Of a DNA stretch of 64,000 nt, positions 54,193-63,872 are shown piece by piece (within the stretch, counting starts at the first letter, position 1; each line of letters opens with the position of its first letter). The notes under the pieces are model-generated. The model searched no databases. It saw only the letters and a program-made list of their open reading frames with translations, and was not told where the DNA came from. The stretch comes from MGBC114079 sp964531385. GTDB lineage: Bacteria; Bacillota; Clostridia; Lachnospirales; CAG-274. The DNA lies in NCBI GenBank assembly GCA_964531385.1, contig CAZHGC010000014.1, forward strand, positions 5,149 through 69,148. The letters are read 5' to 3'. The position numbers were made by a program, and so were the translations under genes.

Positions 54193-55509
54193 TTATTTGT
54201 GCCATCTATCTGAAAGCATTCTCGGAACATAAAAAATTGAACGAAAAATCCAATCGATTATCATTGCAAGCCAAATTCCGAACATATTCATATTTAAGTA
54301 TACACCAAAGAACCATGCTCCCAAAATTCGGCAAAATATCATACTTATCATTGATATTTTCATTGTGAAAGAAGCATCGCCGGTTGCACGAATTGCGTTT
54401 GGCAAAATGAACGAGCTTGGCCAAAAAATTGGAACGGTTATGAAAAGAAGATACATAAGACTTCTTGCAATTTCGATAATTTCGCAATCATACGTAAACA
54501 AATTGACGAGAGGTGTGAACAAAATGAAAAATGCTATGCACATAAAGACTTCGCAAATCATAGCCCAAACCGTTTGGGAAATCATAACTTTTCGTGTTCG
54601 CTTTATGTCTCCCGAGCCGAAAGCAACACCTGTTAACGGAACACAAGTTATTTGAAGCGTTCTTGCGGGAAGCTGGAGAAAATTTGCAAGCGAGTTGCAA
54701 ATTGCGTTTGCTGTTAATGCGGGAGTTCCCATTCCAGACATAAAAACTTGAACGATAATTTTTCCGCCGTTGAAAGCAAGAGTGTCAAGCGAGCTTGGAA
54801 CGGCAATTTTAAGCATTGGCATAAGAATTGTTTTATTAAGTTTTAAAGGAAATTTTCTTATTTTTATAACTTTTGGCTTTTTTAACAAAATGTATACAAC
54901 AACTGCCGTTGAAACAATTCTTGATGCCAAAAGCCCAAAGCCAACACCCGAAACTCCCATATTCAAGCAATTTATGCAAACAAGGGAAACGGAAACATAA
55001 AATATGTTTGCCAAAAACGAGCCGAAAAGCGAAGAAAAATTATCTCCCAAAGCACGCCGTATTCCGCTTATAACATAGAAAACGGAAAGCAACGGCAAGG
55101 AAGAAGCTGTGAAAAACAAATAATCCGATGCTGCTGTTAGAACGTCTTGCTCTGCACTATTGAAAAGGATATATAAAATTTCTTCTCTGAAAACAACAAG
55201 CAAAGCCCCCAAAAGAACAGAAACATAGAGGGCAAGGGTTATTGATTCTTCAGCGGTTTTAACGGCAGTTTGGGGTTCGCCCCGCCCAACGGCTTGGGAA
55301 ACAACTGCCGTAATTCCGGTTGAAATTGCAACAAAGATATTCATAAAAAGGAAATTCATACTATCGACAAGCCCAACGCCCGAAACTGCCGCAGCACCAA
55401 CAGTGCTTACAAGCATTGTTCCGAGCATTGTAACAAGAGTTGCAAGACCTTGTTCAAGCAAAACAGGCAAATACACTGTTGTTATTTGCGTTTTTTTGAA
55501 ATTTCTCAT
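54193..55509 (-). CDS. MATE-family multidrug efflux transporter
   Basis: A 438-residue integral membrane protein with 12 hydrophobic helices in two similar halves, as in the MATE family. Typical features are VLLEQGLATLVTMLGTMLVS in helix 1 and VSQAVGRGE in the first half. Exports drugs or metabolites using Na+ or H+. The start at 55509 follows AAGGAGGC. It is cotranscribed with glnS upstream (gap 35 bases), probably without functional link. Confidence 0.9.
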   Translation of the reverse strand: MRNFKKTQITTVYLPVLLEQGLATLVTMLGTMLVSTVGAAAVSGVGLVDSMNFLFMNIFVAISTGITAVVSQAVGRGEPQTAVKTAEESITLALYVSVLLGALLVVFREEILYILFNSAEQDVLTAASDYLFFTASSLPLLSVFYVISGIRRALGDNFSSLFGSFLANIFYVSVSLVCINCLNMGVSGVGFGLLASRIVSTAVVVYILLKKPKVIKIRKFPLKLNKTILMPMLKIAVPSSLDTLAFNGGKIIVQVFMSGMGTPALTANAICNSLANFLQLPARTLQITCVPLTGVAFGSGDIKRTRKVMISQTVWAMICEVFMCIAFFILFTPLVNLFTYDCEIIEIARSLMYLLFITVPIFWPSSFILPNAIRATGDASFTMKISMISMIFCRILGAWFFGVYLNMNMFGIWLAMIIDWIFRSIFYVPRMLSDRWHK

Positions 55510-55544
55510 TTTATGCGCCTCCTTGGTCGCAAAAAGCAAAAAAA

Positions 55545-57227
55545 TTATTTTTGTGGTTTAAACGAACTTTTTAAAGAAACAATTCTGTTGAAAACAAGGT
55601 TTTCATCGGTTGAGTGTTTGTAATCAACGCAGAAATAACCGTTTCGAATGAATTGAAATCTATCCATTGGTTTTGCATTTTTTATTTCTGGTTCGCACAT
55701 ACAATTTTCGGCAACAACGAGCGAATTTGGATTGAAAGAATAACCTTTTTCATTTTCTTCATCGGGGATTGTTAAACTGTCATAAAGCATTGCACTGACT
55801 TTAACGGCAGTTGGAACGGAAACCCAATGGATTGTTCCTTTAACTTTTCTTTCAGTGAAGTTGAGCCCGCTTTTTGTTGCGGGGTCATAGGTGCAATGAA
55901 CTTCTGTAACGTTGCCGTTTTCATCTTTGACAAAATCTGTGCAAGTTACGAAATAGGCACCTTTTAGGCGAACTTCTTTTCCAACGGAGAGCCTGAAAAA
56001 CTTTTTGGGGGCATCTTCCATGAAGTCGCTTCTTTCAATGTATAATTCTCTTGAAAAAGGAACTGTTCTTTTTCCCATTTCTTCGTTATTTGGGTGATTT
56101 TCAATTTCCAACATTTCCGTTTGACCTTCCGGATAGTTGGTTATTATGAGTTTAATTGGATCTAACACTGCCATAACGACAGGTGTTTTTTCTTTTAAAT
56201 CTTCTCTTATGCAATATTCAAGCTGAGCCGTATCGACAACGCTGTTTGCTTTTGAAACGCCAATCATATCGCAAAACATTCTTATTGCTTCAGGTGTGTA
56301 ACCTCTTCTTCGAATTCCGGAAAGCGTTACAAGGCGAGGGTCGTCCCAGCCGTCAACTTTTCCTTCTTCAACGAGTGCCCTTAAAAATCTTTTTCCCATT
56401 ATTGTGTTTGATAAATTAAGTTTTGCAAATTCGATTTGTCGTGGTTTAACGGGAAAATCAATTTCGTTGACAACCCAATCGTACAGCGGTCTGTGGTCTT
56501 CAAATTCCATTGTACAGATTGAATGGGTTATTTCTTCGATTGCGTCTTCAACGGGGTGTGCAAAGTCATACATTGGGTATATGCACCATTTATCGCCCGT
56601 TGCGTGGTGGGTCATATGGGCAATTCTGTAGATAACAGGGTCACGCATATTGATATTTGGCGAAGCCATATCAATTTTTGCACGAAGAGTTTTTTCACCG
56701 TCTTTAAATTCTCCATTTTTCATTCTTTCGAAAAGATTGAGGTTTTCTTCAACGGAGCGGTTTCTGTAGGGGCTTTCTGTTCCGGGGCTGTTAAGCGTTC
56801 CTCTTGCATTTTTCATTTCTTCCGCAGTCATATCACAAACGAAAGCTTTTCCTTTTTTTATGAGCAAAACAGCGTATTCATACATTTTATCAAAATAGCT
56901 TGATGCAAAATAAAGTCTGTCTTCCCAATCGAAGCCAAGCCATTTAATGTCGTTTTTAATTGAATTGACAAATTCTGTGTCTTCTTTTGCGGGGTTTGTG
57001 TCATCAAAACGAAGATTGCATTTTCCTCCATATAAATTTGCAAGCCCAAAATTCAAACAAATACTTTTTGCGTGACCTATGTGCAAATATCCGTTTGGTT
57101 CGGGCGGAAAACGAGTGTGAATTTTGTTAAGTTCGCCTTTAAGGTCTTCGTTTATAAGGCTATGTATAAAATTTCCTGTTCCTCCCAAAGCGTTATCATC
57201 TTGTAAATTTATATTTTCATTTTCCAT
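55545..57227 (-). CDS. glnS: Glutaminyl-tRNA synthetase
   Basis: A 560-residue class I synthetase. HIGH motif is GYLHIGHAKSI, FDDTNP follows, and the KMSKS-like site is IMGKRFLR with Gly-Lys-Arg. RRRGYTPEAIRMF and the C-terminal beta-barrel anticodon-binding domain are typical of GlnRS rather than GluRS. It charges tRNA-Gln directly, so this organism does not depend only on the Gat amidotransferase route. The start at 57227 follows GGGAGG. Confidence 0.95.
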   Translation of the reverse strand: MENENINLQDDNALGGTGNFIHSLINEDLKGELNKIHTRFPPEPNGYLHIGHAKSICLNFGLANLYGGKCNLRFDDTNPAKEDTEFVNSIKNDIKWLGFDWEDRLYFASSYFDKMYEYAVLLIKKGKAFVCDMTAEEMKNARGTLNSPGTESPYRNRSVEENLNLFERMKNGEFKDGEKTLRAKIDMASPNINMRDPVIYRIAHMTHHATGDKWCIYPMYDFAHPVEDAIEEITHSICTMEFEDHRPLYDWVVNEIDFPVKPRQIEFAKLNLSNTIMGKRFLRALVEEGKVDGWDDPRLVTLSGIRRRGYTPEAIRMFCDMIGVSKANSVVDTAQLEYCIREDLKEKTPVVMAVLDPIKLIITNYPEGQTEMLEIENHPNNEEMGKRTVPFSRELYIERSDFMEDAPKKFFRLSVGKEVRLKGAYFVTCTDFVKDENGNVTEVHCTYDPATKSGLNFTERKVKGTIHWVSVPTAVKVSAMLYDSLTIPDEENEKGYSFNPNSLVVAENCMCEPEIKNAKPMDRFQFIRNGYFCVDYKHSTDENLVFNRIVSLKSSFKPQK

Positions 57228-57258
57228 TTGTAAAATCCTCCCGTAAAAACTGTGTATT

Positions 57259-57489
57259 TTAAAATCTTTTTGAAGAAAAATCTTTGTGATAAAAAAGAGT
57301 TTTGCAACCCTCACAATATCCAAAACGTAAAATTTTATCGGTTGTTTCGTTTGCGAGAGTGAAATCTAACAATACTTTTTTATTTTCTCCGGTTTCTTCG
57401 CAAATATGTTTTTCAAAATAATAATTTTTTGATTCTTGGAATTTTTCGACGTTTTTAAAAACGTCTTTAATTTCTTGCAATAAGTCCAT
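57259..57489 (-). CDS. Small conserved-looking cysteine protein upstream of glnS
   Basis: A 76-residue protein ending in GYCEGCKTLFYHKDF, a CxxC site plus His that could bind a metal, after a helical start. I do not recognise the family. RBS GGAGGAG is properly spaced before the ATG, and glnS begins 31 bases after its stop, so it looks real and cotranscribed with glnS. Confidence 0.65.
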   Translation of the reverse strand: MDLLQEIKDVFKNVEKFQESKNYYFEKHICEETGENKKVLLDFTLANETTDKILRFGYCEGCKTLFYHKDFSSKRF

Positions 57490-58057
57490 AATCTCCTCCG
57501 AAATACAAAACTTTTATCTTTTTATTATAGAATAATTTTAAGGTCACGTCAAATTTTATTTTTTTGAATTATTTGTAAATATTCAAAGCGAATTGGAATA
57601 TTATAAATCATGGAAAGCGATTGATTTTTTGCTTAATTTTATTTTTTGTGGTTTAATGTTTTTGCCAAAATATTTTTATCAACAAAACAGTGCTTTTGTT
57701 TTTGTACAGTTCAACTACTTATTTACCGTTCAAAAATCCATTTTGAAAAGAAAGTGTACAATTTGCACAAAATATTGGCATAACTTTTACACTTTTAATA
57801 GTTTTTTATACATTTTCTTTACAAGATTGTTAAAATCATTGTATTTTTTTGATTTTTATAATATAATGAAAATTGATAATTGGTGTGATAACGATAAATT
57901 AAAAATGAAAAATTTAAAACTTAAATATTTTTTAATTTTTATAAAAATAATTTTGGAAATTTGTTTAAAAATATAAGTGTTTTTTGTTTAAATAAATTTA
58001 TATCTTTTTCATAGTTTCCTCAAAATCTTATAAGGGGTGGTATTTACGGAACCGACA
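57490..58057 (+). other. Intergenic stretch with the GGDEF gene promoter
   Basis: A 568-base AT-rich stretch. TTGTAT at 57839-57844 and TATAAT at 57862-57867 (spacer 17) form a likely promoter toward the GGDEF gene, with a leader of about 185 bases. A 127-codon ORF (57593-57976) spans this promoter and lacks a ribosome site, so I do not call it. No RNA motif recognised. Confidence 0.6.
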
Positions 58058-59884
58058 ATGTTTGAAAATGAAAATTCTCCAGCAATAAAAATAGGAAGTG
58101 CTTTAATAGATGAAAATTGTTATTTAAAAATAGCAGATGAAAGCGTATATCGTTTTTTGGGCGAATTTTCAATTTTTCCGATAACAAAAAATATTCATCC
58201 CGACTATCTCGAAAAGTTTAAACAAAAAATAAGTTCTCTTCCTTTGGATAAAGAAGATTTCATAATTTTGAAACTCAGATATACAGCGAATATTCCTCGC
58301 TCAACAGATTCTGATGAAAATTATGTTATTTCTGAAAATCAATATGTTCCTGTTGTGATTTTTATGAAAAAAGGTTTTGCGAAAGTTAAAAATTATAGTT
58401 TTATAAACATAGAAATACACCATATTATATATTTAAAAGAATGTGCAAACAATCTTAACCGAATTGTTAAAAGATACACTTCCCTTCTAAGCTTATATGA
58501 TGATTTATGTTTTGAATATAAAACTTCTGACGAAAGTTTTGTTCTTTTTCGTTTTAAGGGTGATAGCGAAAAGTTTGAATATAAAGGCTCTTTATCCGAT
58601 TGGCAGGAAAAATTAAAATCGGAAAACAGCATAACGCCAAAAAATCGAGCTTCTTTCGCAAAATTGTTTTCGGATATAAAAAGTTGTTCTTCAAGTTTCT
58701 TTTGTGTTATAAAAACAAATATTCTTTCAAACGGAGACGATTTTGAAGACGTTCATATAAAAGGTTTTACAATAGCAGAGTCGCCAAGCGAAAAAATTGT
58801 TCTTGGAACGATAAAAACTTCTGGTTCATATTCTGCCGCAGATTTGGACTTTTTCAGAAATCAAGCCGACCTTGACAGTTTGACAGGGCTTTTAAACAAA
58901 AAAGCCGTAACAAATGCAATTCTCACACGTTTAAAATCGGAAGTTGCAAAGTCAACTTCGTTAATTATGATGGACGTTGATTATTTTAAAGATATAAACG
59001 ACAATTACGGTCATATGTTTGGTGATGAAGTTTTAAAAACCGTTGCAAATATCTTAAAAAATGTAATTGGTGACAGAGGAATAATTGGTCGTTTTGGCGG
59101 TGATGAATTTTTAATAACGGTTGAAAATGTTGATGATGAAACAGAGTTGAGAGCAATTTTGAAATCAATTCGTTCCCAAATTGAATGGGCATATTCCGGT
59201 CAGATTAAAATTTCAACTTCGCTTGGTGTTGCAACATATCCAAAAGATGCGGATAATTATGAAACTCTTTTAAAGATTGCGGATAAGTGCTTATACATAG
59301 CGAAAGAAAAAGGAAGAAACCGTTTTATAATTTACAGAAAAGAGCAACATGGAACGCTTTCATATGTTGATTTGAACTCAAAAGCAATTTCAATGATTCC
59401 AAAAGTTAGCATAGCACAAAAAAGCGACCATATTTGCCAAATAATAAAAACGCTTTCACATTCAAATAATGATGAGGACAGAATAAAGAATGTTGCCGAC
59501 TCATTAAAAGATTATTATTCTTTTGACAAATGTATGATTTTTTATGGAAGCGAATTGGCACCGGTTTATTCCTATAACGCAACAGACGAAGATTTAAAAA
59601 TAACGTCGTTGTTGGACGGTTATAAAGATATATTTGACAACAGAAATATTCTTTCAATTGGAAATTATATAAGTGTTGAGGCAAAAAATCGTGAATTATA
59701 CAATTTCCTTTTTGCAACGAAAAATTATTCCGCAATTCAATATTTAATAACCGACGAAGAAAACAACATAAAAGGCTTAATTTTTATATCAACTTGCAAC
59801 CACACAAATAAATGGTCGGAAGTTGACACAAATTATTTAACAATAATATTTAAGCTTATATCAGAAGCTTTAAACGAGCAATAA
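58058..59884 (+). CDS. Diguanylate cyclase with N- and C-terminal sensory regions
   Basis: About 608 residues. An N-terminal PAS-like region (to about 265) precedes a GGDEF domain with DSLTGLLNKKA, MMDVDYFKDINDNYGH and intact GGDEF at 347-351 in RFGGDEF. The RxxD inhibitory site is absent. The last 170 residues look like a GAF domain. It should make c-di-GMP. Start is unclear: the GGGGTGG site at 58034-58040 is far from the ATG at 58058, overlaps a GTG at 58037, and would best fit an ACG at 58046. ATA codons are frequent, unlike most neighbours. Confidence 0.85.
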   Translation: MFENENSPAIKIGSALIDENCYLKIADESVYRFLGEFSIFPITKNIHPDYLEKFKQKISSLPLDKEDFIILKLRYTANIPRSTDSDENYVISENQYVPVVIFMKKGFAKVKNYSFINIEIHHIIYLKECANNLNRIVKRYTSLLSLYDDLCFEYKTSDESFVLFRFKGDSEKFEYKGSLSDWQEKLKSENSITPKNRASFAKLFSDIKSCSSSFFCVIKTNILSNGDDFEDVHIKGFTIAESPSEKIVLGTIKTSGSYSAADLDFFRNQADLDSLTGLLNKKAVTNAILTRLKSEVAKSTSLIMMDVDYFKDINDNYGHMFGDEVLKTVANILKNVIGDRGIIGRFGGDEFLITVENVDDETELRAILKSIRSQIEWAYSGQIKISTSLGVATYPKDADNYETLLKIADKCLYIAKEKGRNRFIIYRKEQHGTLSYVDLNSKAISMIPKVSIAQKSDHICQIIKTLSHSNNDEDRIKNVADSLKDYYSFDKCMIFYGSELAPVYSYNATDEDLKITSLLDGYKDIFDNRNILSIGNYISVEAKNRELYNFLFATKNYSAIQYLITDEENNIKGLIFISTCNHTNKWSEVDTNYLTIIFKLISEALNEQ

Positions 59885-59904
59885 TAATTTTTGATAAAAA
59901 AATA

Positions 59905-59934
59905 TTGACTTTTTTTGAATTTATTTGATAAAAT
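59905..59934 (+). promoter_or_regulatory. Promoter upstream of the second MATE gene
   Basis: TTGACT at 59905-59910 and TAAAAT at 59929-59934, spacer 18 bases. The predicted start near 59941 lies just ahead of a terminator hairpin. Confidence 0.65.
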
Positions 59935-59954
59935 ATATTCAATCGAGTTGCTTT

Positions 59955-59988
59955 AAGCGTAAGTCCAGATTTGGGCTTACGCTTTTTT
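59955..59988 (+). terminator. Terminator hairpin between promoter and MATE gene (possible attenuator)
   Basis: A 12-bp stem (AAGCGTAAGTCC at 59955-59966 with 59973-59984) followed by T6. It may end the GGDEF transcript, but since a promoter lies between that gene and this hairpin it may also attenuate the MATE gene. Confidence 0.8.
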
Positions 59989-60015
59989 GTGCAAAAAAAT
60001 GGAGGTAAGAATATT

Positions 60016-61395
60016 ATGGAAGAAAAAAACGTTAATAAAATGGGTGTTATGCCTATTGGGAAGCTTATGATGTCTATGGGACTTCCAATGATTTTGTCGA
60101 TGATGATGCAAGCTTTTTACAACATTGTTGACAGTGCTTTTGTTTCGAATATGGCAGAAAACGGAGAAGCGGCACTTAATGCACTGACTTTGGATTTTCC
60201 AATTCAAATGCTTATGGTTGCTGTTAGCATTGGAACGGGCGTTGGAACAAATGCTCTTTTGGCAAAAAGTCTTGGTATGAACGATAAAGAAAGGGCAAGC
60301 AGAGCGGCGGGAAATGCAATTTTTCTTGGAGGAATTATTTATATTATTTTTGTCGTGTTCAGCTTTTTTGGAATTGAAATTTATGTTTCTTCTCAAACGT
60401 CAAATCCTTTAATTTATGAAATGGCGGTTGATTATTTGCGAATTTGTTCTATTGCATCTGTTGGAGTTGTATTTTTTGCTGTTTTTGAAAAAGTTTTGCA
60501 GGCAACGGGAAGGTCTTTGTTTTCAACAATTGCACAAATTTCGGGTGCGGTTGTTAATATTATTTTAGACCCAATTATGATTTATGGGCTTTTTGGATTT
60601 CCGGAAATGGGAGTTTGCGGAGCGGCTTATGCAACGGTTATTGGACAAATTGTTTCATTTTTTGTTGCTCTCATATTTCATCTTAAATATAACAAAGAGT
60701 TGTCAAACGGGATTAGATATATTAAGCCTTCGAAAAAAACCATTTTGGAAATTTACGCAATTGGAGTTCCGGCAATTATTGCACAAGCTTTGATGTCGGT
60801 TATGACATATGGTCTTAATATTATTTTTGAAAGAGTTGGCGAAGCTGTTGTTACGGCATATGGACTTTTTTATAAAATTCAGCAATTTATTTTGTTTGCG
60901 GCTTTTGGACTTAGAGATGCAATTACACCGATTGTTTCTTTCAACTATGGTATGGGAAGTAAGGAAAGGGTTTTTGAAGGAATTAAATTTGGAATGATTT
61001 ACACACTTGGAATTATGGTTTTTGGCTTTGTTGTTCTTGAAATTTTTGCAAATCCGTTGGCTTCAATTTTTGATTTGTCAGGAGAAACTTATGACCTTTG
61101 TGTCAGTGCAATAAGAGTTATTTCTTTCAGCTTTGTTTTTGCGGGAGCAAACATTGCGTTTCAAGGCATTTTTCAAGCCCTTGACAGTGGATTTGAATCT
61201 TTGATAATTTCTGTTTGCAGACAATTTTTGCTTGTTTTGCCTGTTGCCTGGCTGTTTTCTTTAATTGCCATTGAATTTAGCGAATATGTTTGGCTTATGT
61301 GGCTAACTTTTATAATTGCCGAGGGAGCATCAACTTTAATTGGTTGTTTATTTATGAAAAGAGTTTTGGGAAAAAGATTTTCGGGAATTAAGTGA
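60016..61395 (+). CDS. MATE-family efflux transporter (second)
   Basis: A 459-residue, 12-helix MATE protein, closer to the NorM/DinF-like group of clostridia than to the other MATE in this window. Typical are GLPMILSMMMQAFYNIVDSAFVS in helix 1, SIGTGVGTNALLAKSLG and a matching second half. It exports organic cations or other toxic compounds. ATG at 60016 follows GGAGGT by 9 bases. The promoter-terminator arrangement upstream suggests regulated expression. Confidence 0.92.
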   Translation: MEEKNVNKMGVMPIGKLMMSMGLPMILSMMMQAFYNIVDSAFVSNMAENGEAALNALTLDFPIQMLMVAVSIGTGVGTNALLAKSLGMNDKERASRAAGNAIFLGGIIYIIFVVFSFFGIEIYVSSQTSNPLIYEMAVDYLRICSIASVGVVFFAVFEKVLQATGRSLFSTIAQISGAVVNIILDPIMIYGLFGFPEMGVCGAAYATVIGQIVSFFVALIFHLKYNKELSNGIRYIKPSKKTILEIYAIGVPAIIAQALMSVMTYGLNIIFERVGEAVVTAYGLFYKIQQFILFAAFGLRDAITPIVSFNYGMGSKERVFEGIKFGMIYTLGIMVFGFVVLEIFANPLASIFDLSGETYDLCVSAIRVISFSFVFAGANIAFQGIFQALDSGFESLIISVCRQFLLVLPVAWLFSLIAIEFSEYVWLMWLTFIIAEGASTLIGCLFMKRVLGKRFSGIK

Positions 61396-61444
61396 GATTA
61401 AATGAATGACATTTTGTTAAAAATGCCATAATTGTGTTTTTGCG

Positions 61445-61488
61445 AAAAAATCAAGTGTTAGTCCTTTTTTGGTGACACTTGATTTTTT
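61445..61488. terminator. Rho-independent terminator
   Basis: A 14-bp perfect stem (AAAAAATCAAGTGT at 61445-61458 with 61475-61488) ending in T, after the MATE gene. Confidence 0.88.
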
Positions 61489-61658
61489 ATTTGGCAAATT
61501 TTTAATTATCTGTATTGTAGCGAAAAAAACAAATTGTGCAAAAGATGTTTGTTTTTCTTAAAGTTATGTTATAATAATGGAAATGCTGTTAATTTGAGAA
61601 ACAGGTTAAAAAATTGAAAAGATTTTTGTTTTTGAAATATATTTTTGGAGGGATTTTT

Positions 61659-63602
61659 TTGCTTAGAATGAAAGAACTTATCGAAATTTTAAATAAGGCT
61701 TCGAAAAGCTATTATCAAGATAACGTCAGTATTATGAGCGACAAAGAATATGATGACCTTTATGACGAGCTTGTCTGTCTTGAAAAAGAAACGGGGGTTA
61801 CTTTATCTGAAAGTCCAACTGTCAACGTTGGATATGAAGTTTTGGGAAGCCTTAAAAAAGTTAGGCACGAATCACGTATGTTATCTTTAGACAAAACGAA
61901 AGAACCGGCAAAGCTTAAAGCATTTTTGGGCGAAAACAAGGGGATTTTGTCTTGGAAGATGGACGGGCTTACGGTTGTTCTTCGTTATGAAAACGGAGAA
62001 CTTGTTCAAGCACTTACAAGGGGAAACGGAGAAATTGGAGAGGATATTACACACAATGCGAAAGTTTTTAAAAACATTCCGCTTAAAATAAGTTATGATA
62101 AAGAGCTTGTTTTAAGAGGGGAAGCAGTTATTTCTTTTAAGGATTTTGCGAAAATAAACGAAACTCTCGATGAAAATGAAAAATATAAAAATCCGAGGAA
62201 TTTGTGTAGCGGAACTGTTAGACAACTTAACAGCGAAATTGCGGCAAAAAGAAATGTTTGCTTTTTGGCATTTGCACTTGTTTCTGCGGTTGATGTTGAT
62301 TTCCACGACTCTAAATATGAAAAAATGGAATGGCTTCAAAAGCTTGGTTTTCAAACGGTTGAATCTAAAATTGTTTTTTCGGAAGACGTTGAAAATTCTG
62401 TTTTGGAATTTGAAAGAAACATTGAAAAAAATCAATTTGCATCAGACGGGCTTGTTTTAACTTATGACAGCATCAGTTTTAGCGAGACTTTGGGAACAAC
62501 CGCAAAATTTCCACGAGATTCGATTGCTTTTAAATGGAAAGACGAAACGGCGGAAACGGTTTTGACGGACATAATTTGGAACACATCAAGAACGGGGTTG
62601 ATTAATCCGATTGCTGTTTTTGAGCCGGTTGAACTTGAGGGAACAACGGTTAACAAAGCGAGTTTGCACAATTTGAGCATTGTTGAAAATCTTAAACTTG
62701 GAATTGGCGATAAAATAACGGTTTATAAAGCAAATATGATTATTCCTCAAGTTGCCGAAAATATTACAAAAAGCAACACTTTTGTTGTTCCTGAGAAATG
62801 TGCGGTTTGCGGAGGAGAAACAGAAGTTGTTAAAATGAAAGACGGAAAAGCACTTAAATGTATAAATCCAAATTGTGACGCTCAAATTGTTTTGGAGATT
62901 GTTCATTATTCATCGAGAGATGCGTTGAACATTGAGGGATTTTCGGAGGCAACAGTTGAAAGATTTGTTCAAAAAGGATTTATTGCAAATTATACAGATA
63001 TTTACGAGCTTGAAAAATTTAAAAATGAAATTATCGATATGGAGGGATTTGGTGAAAAATCGTATGGAAATATTATAAATTCAGTTGAAAAGTCGAAAGA
63101 TGTTAATCTTGAAAATTTCATTTACGGTTTGGGGATAAACAATGTTGGGCTTAGCAATGCAAAACTTCTTTGCAAAAAATTTGATTATGACTTTTCGAAA
63201 ATTAAAAACGCATCATTTGAGGAAATTATTGAAGTTGACGGATTTGGAGAAGTTATTGCACATTCTGTTGAAAAATATTTTAAAAACGAAAAAAATGTTT
63301 CTCTTGCCGAAAAAGCACTTGGATTTTTGCGGATTGCGAAAATTGAAAGCGAGAATTTTGAAAAAACTCTTGAGGGAAAAACTTTTGTTGTTACGGGAGA
63401 TGTTTTTCGGTATAAAAACAGAAAAGAACTTCAAAAGGAAATTGAAAATCTTGGGGGAAAAGTTACGGCAAGCGTTACGGGAAAAACAAGCTATTTGATA
63501 AACAACGATATTTTGTCACAATCATCAAAAAACAAAAAAGCGAAAGAGCTTGGAATTAAAATAATTACCGAACAGGAATTTATCGATATGATTGGAAAAT
63601 GA
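61659..63602 (+). CDS. ligA: NAD-dependent DNA ligase
   Basis: A 647-residue LigA in the usual order: Ia domain, adenylation domain with the AMP-binding Lys100 in KMDG, OB fold, four-cysteine zinc finger (CAVCGG...CINPNCD), helix-hairpin-helix repeats and a C-terminal BRCT domain (LEGKTFVVTGD). It seals nicks in replication and repair. I chose the TTG at 61659 because GGAGGG at 61647-61652 is 6 bases upstream; the ATG at 61668 is 15 bases away. Some usually invariant positions differ, for example KMDGLTVV where most ligases have KxDGLAIS. Confidence 0.92.
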   Translation: MLRMKELIEILNKASKSYYQDNVSIMSDKEYDDLYDELVCLEKETGVTLSESPTVNVGYEVLGSLKKVRHESRMLSLDKTKEPAKLKAFLGENKGILSWKMDGLTVVLRYENGELVQALTRGNGEIGEDITHNAKVFKNIPLKISYDKELVLRGEAVISFKDFAKINETLDENEKYKNPRNLCSGTVRQLNSEIAAKRNVCFLAFALVSAVDVDFHDSKYEKMEWLQKLGFQTVESKIVFSEDVENSVLEFERNIEKNQFASDGLVLTYDSISFSETLGTTAKFPRDSIAFKWKDETAETVLTDIIWNTSRTGLINPIAVFEPVELEGTTVNKASLHNLSIVENLKLGIGDKITVYKANMIIPQVAENITKSNTFVVPEKCAVCGGETEVVKMKDGKALKCINPNCDAQIVLEIVHYSSRDALNIEGFSEATVERFVQKGFIANYTDIYELEKFKNEIIDMEGFGEKSYGNIINSVEKSKDVNLENFIYGLGINNVGLSNAKLLCKKFDYDFSKIKNASFEEIIEVDGFGEVIAHSVEKYFKNEKNVSLAEKALGFLRIAKIESENFEKTLEGKTFVVTGDVFRYKNRKELQKEIENLGGKVTASVTGKTSYLINNDILSQSSKNKKAKELGIKIITEQEFIDMIGK

Positions 63603-63709
63603 TTTTGCTTTGTTTGCGATTAAGTGTATTAAAAAATAAAAATGCGATAAATATGGGAGCGGAGATAATATTTTCGCTCTCATTTTGTTTGTGTTTGGAA
63701 AAAATTGCA

Positions 63710-63735
63710 CAAAAAAAAGCCCTTAAAGGGCAAAA
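63710..63735 (-). terminator. Terminator of the tRNA gene
   Basis: GCCCTTAAAGGGC (63719-63731) is a small palindrome with eight T beyond it on the minus strand. Confidence 0.75.
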
Positions 63736-63737
63736 AA

Positions 63738-63825
63738 CGGAGAAAGAGGGATTTGAACCCTCGCGCCGCGTGAACGACCTACTCCCTTAGCAGGGGAGCC
63801 TCTTCAGCCACTTGAGTATTTCTCC
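63738..63825 (-). tRNA. tRNA-Ser (anticodon GCU)
   Basis: On the minus strand the 7-bp acceptor stem GGAGAAA/TTTCTCC, a D arm, the anticodon arm CTCCC-CTGCTAA-GGGAG (anticodon GCT), a long variable arm as in all tRNA-Ser, and the T arm GAGGG-TTCAAAT-CCCTC are all seen. The discriminator base is G; CCA is not encoded. Confidence 0.97.
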
Positions 63826-63843
63826 AAAAACGAATACTAATAC

Positions 63844-63872
63844 AGTATACCAAAATTATTAACGGTTGTCAA
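63844..63872 (-). promoter_or_regulatory. tRNA-Ser promoter
   Basis: On the minus strand TTGACA (63867-63872) and TATACT (63844-63849) with a 17-base spacer, about 20 bases before the tRNA. Confidence 0.9.

Noticed and set aside
57593..57976. 127-codon ORF between glnS operon and GGDEF gene
   Set aside because: No ribosome site, very AT-rich composition, and it overlaps the promoter placed at 57839-57867.
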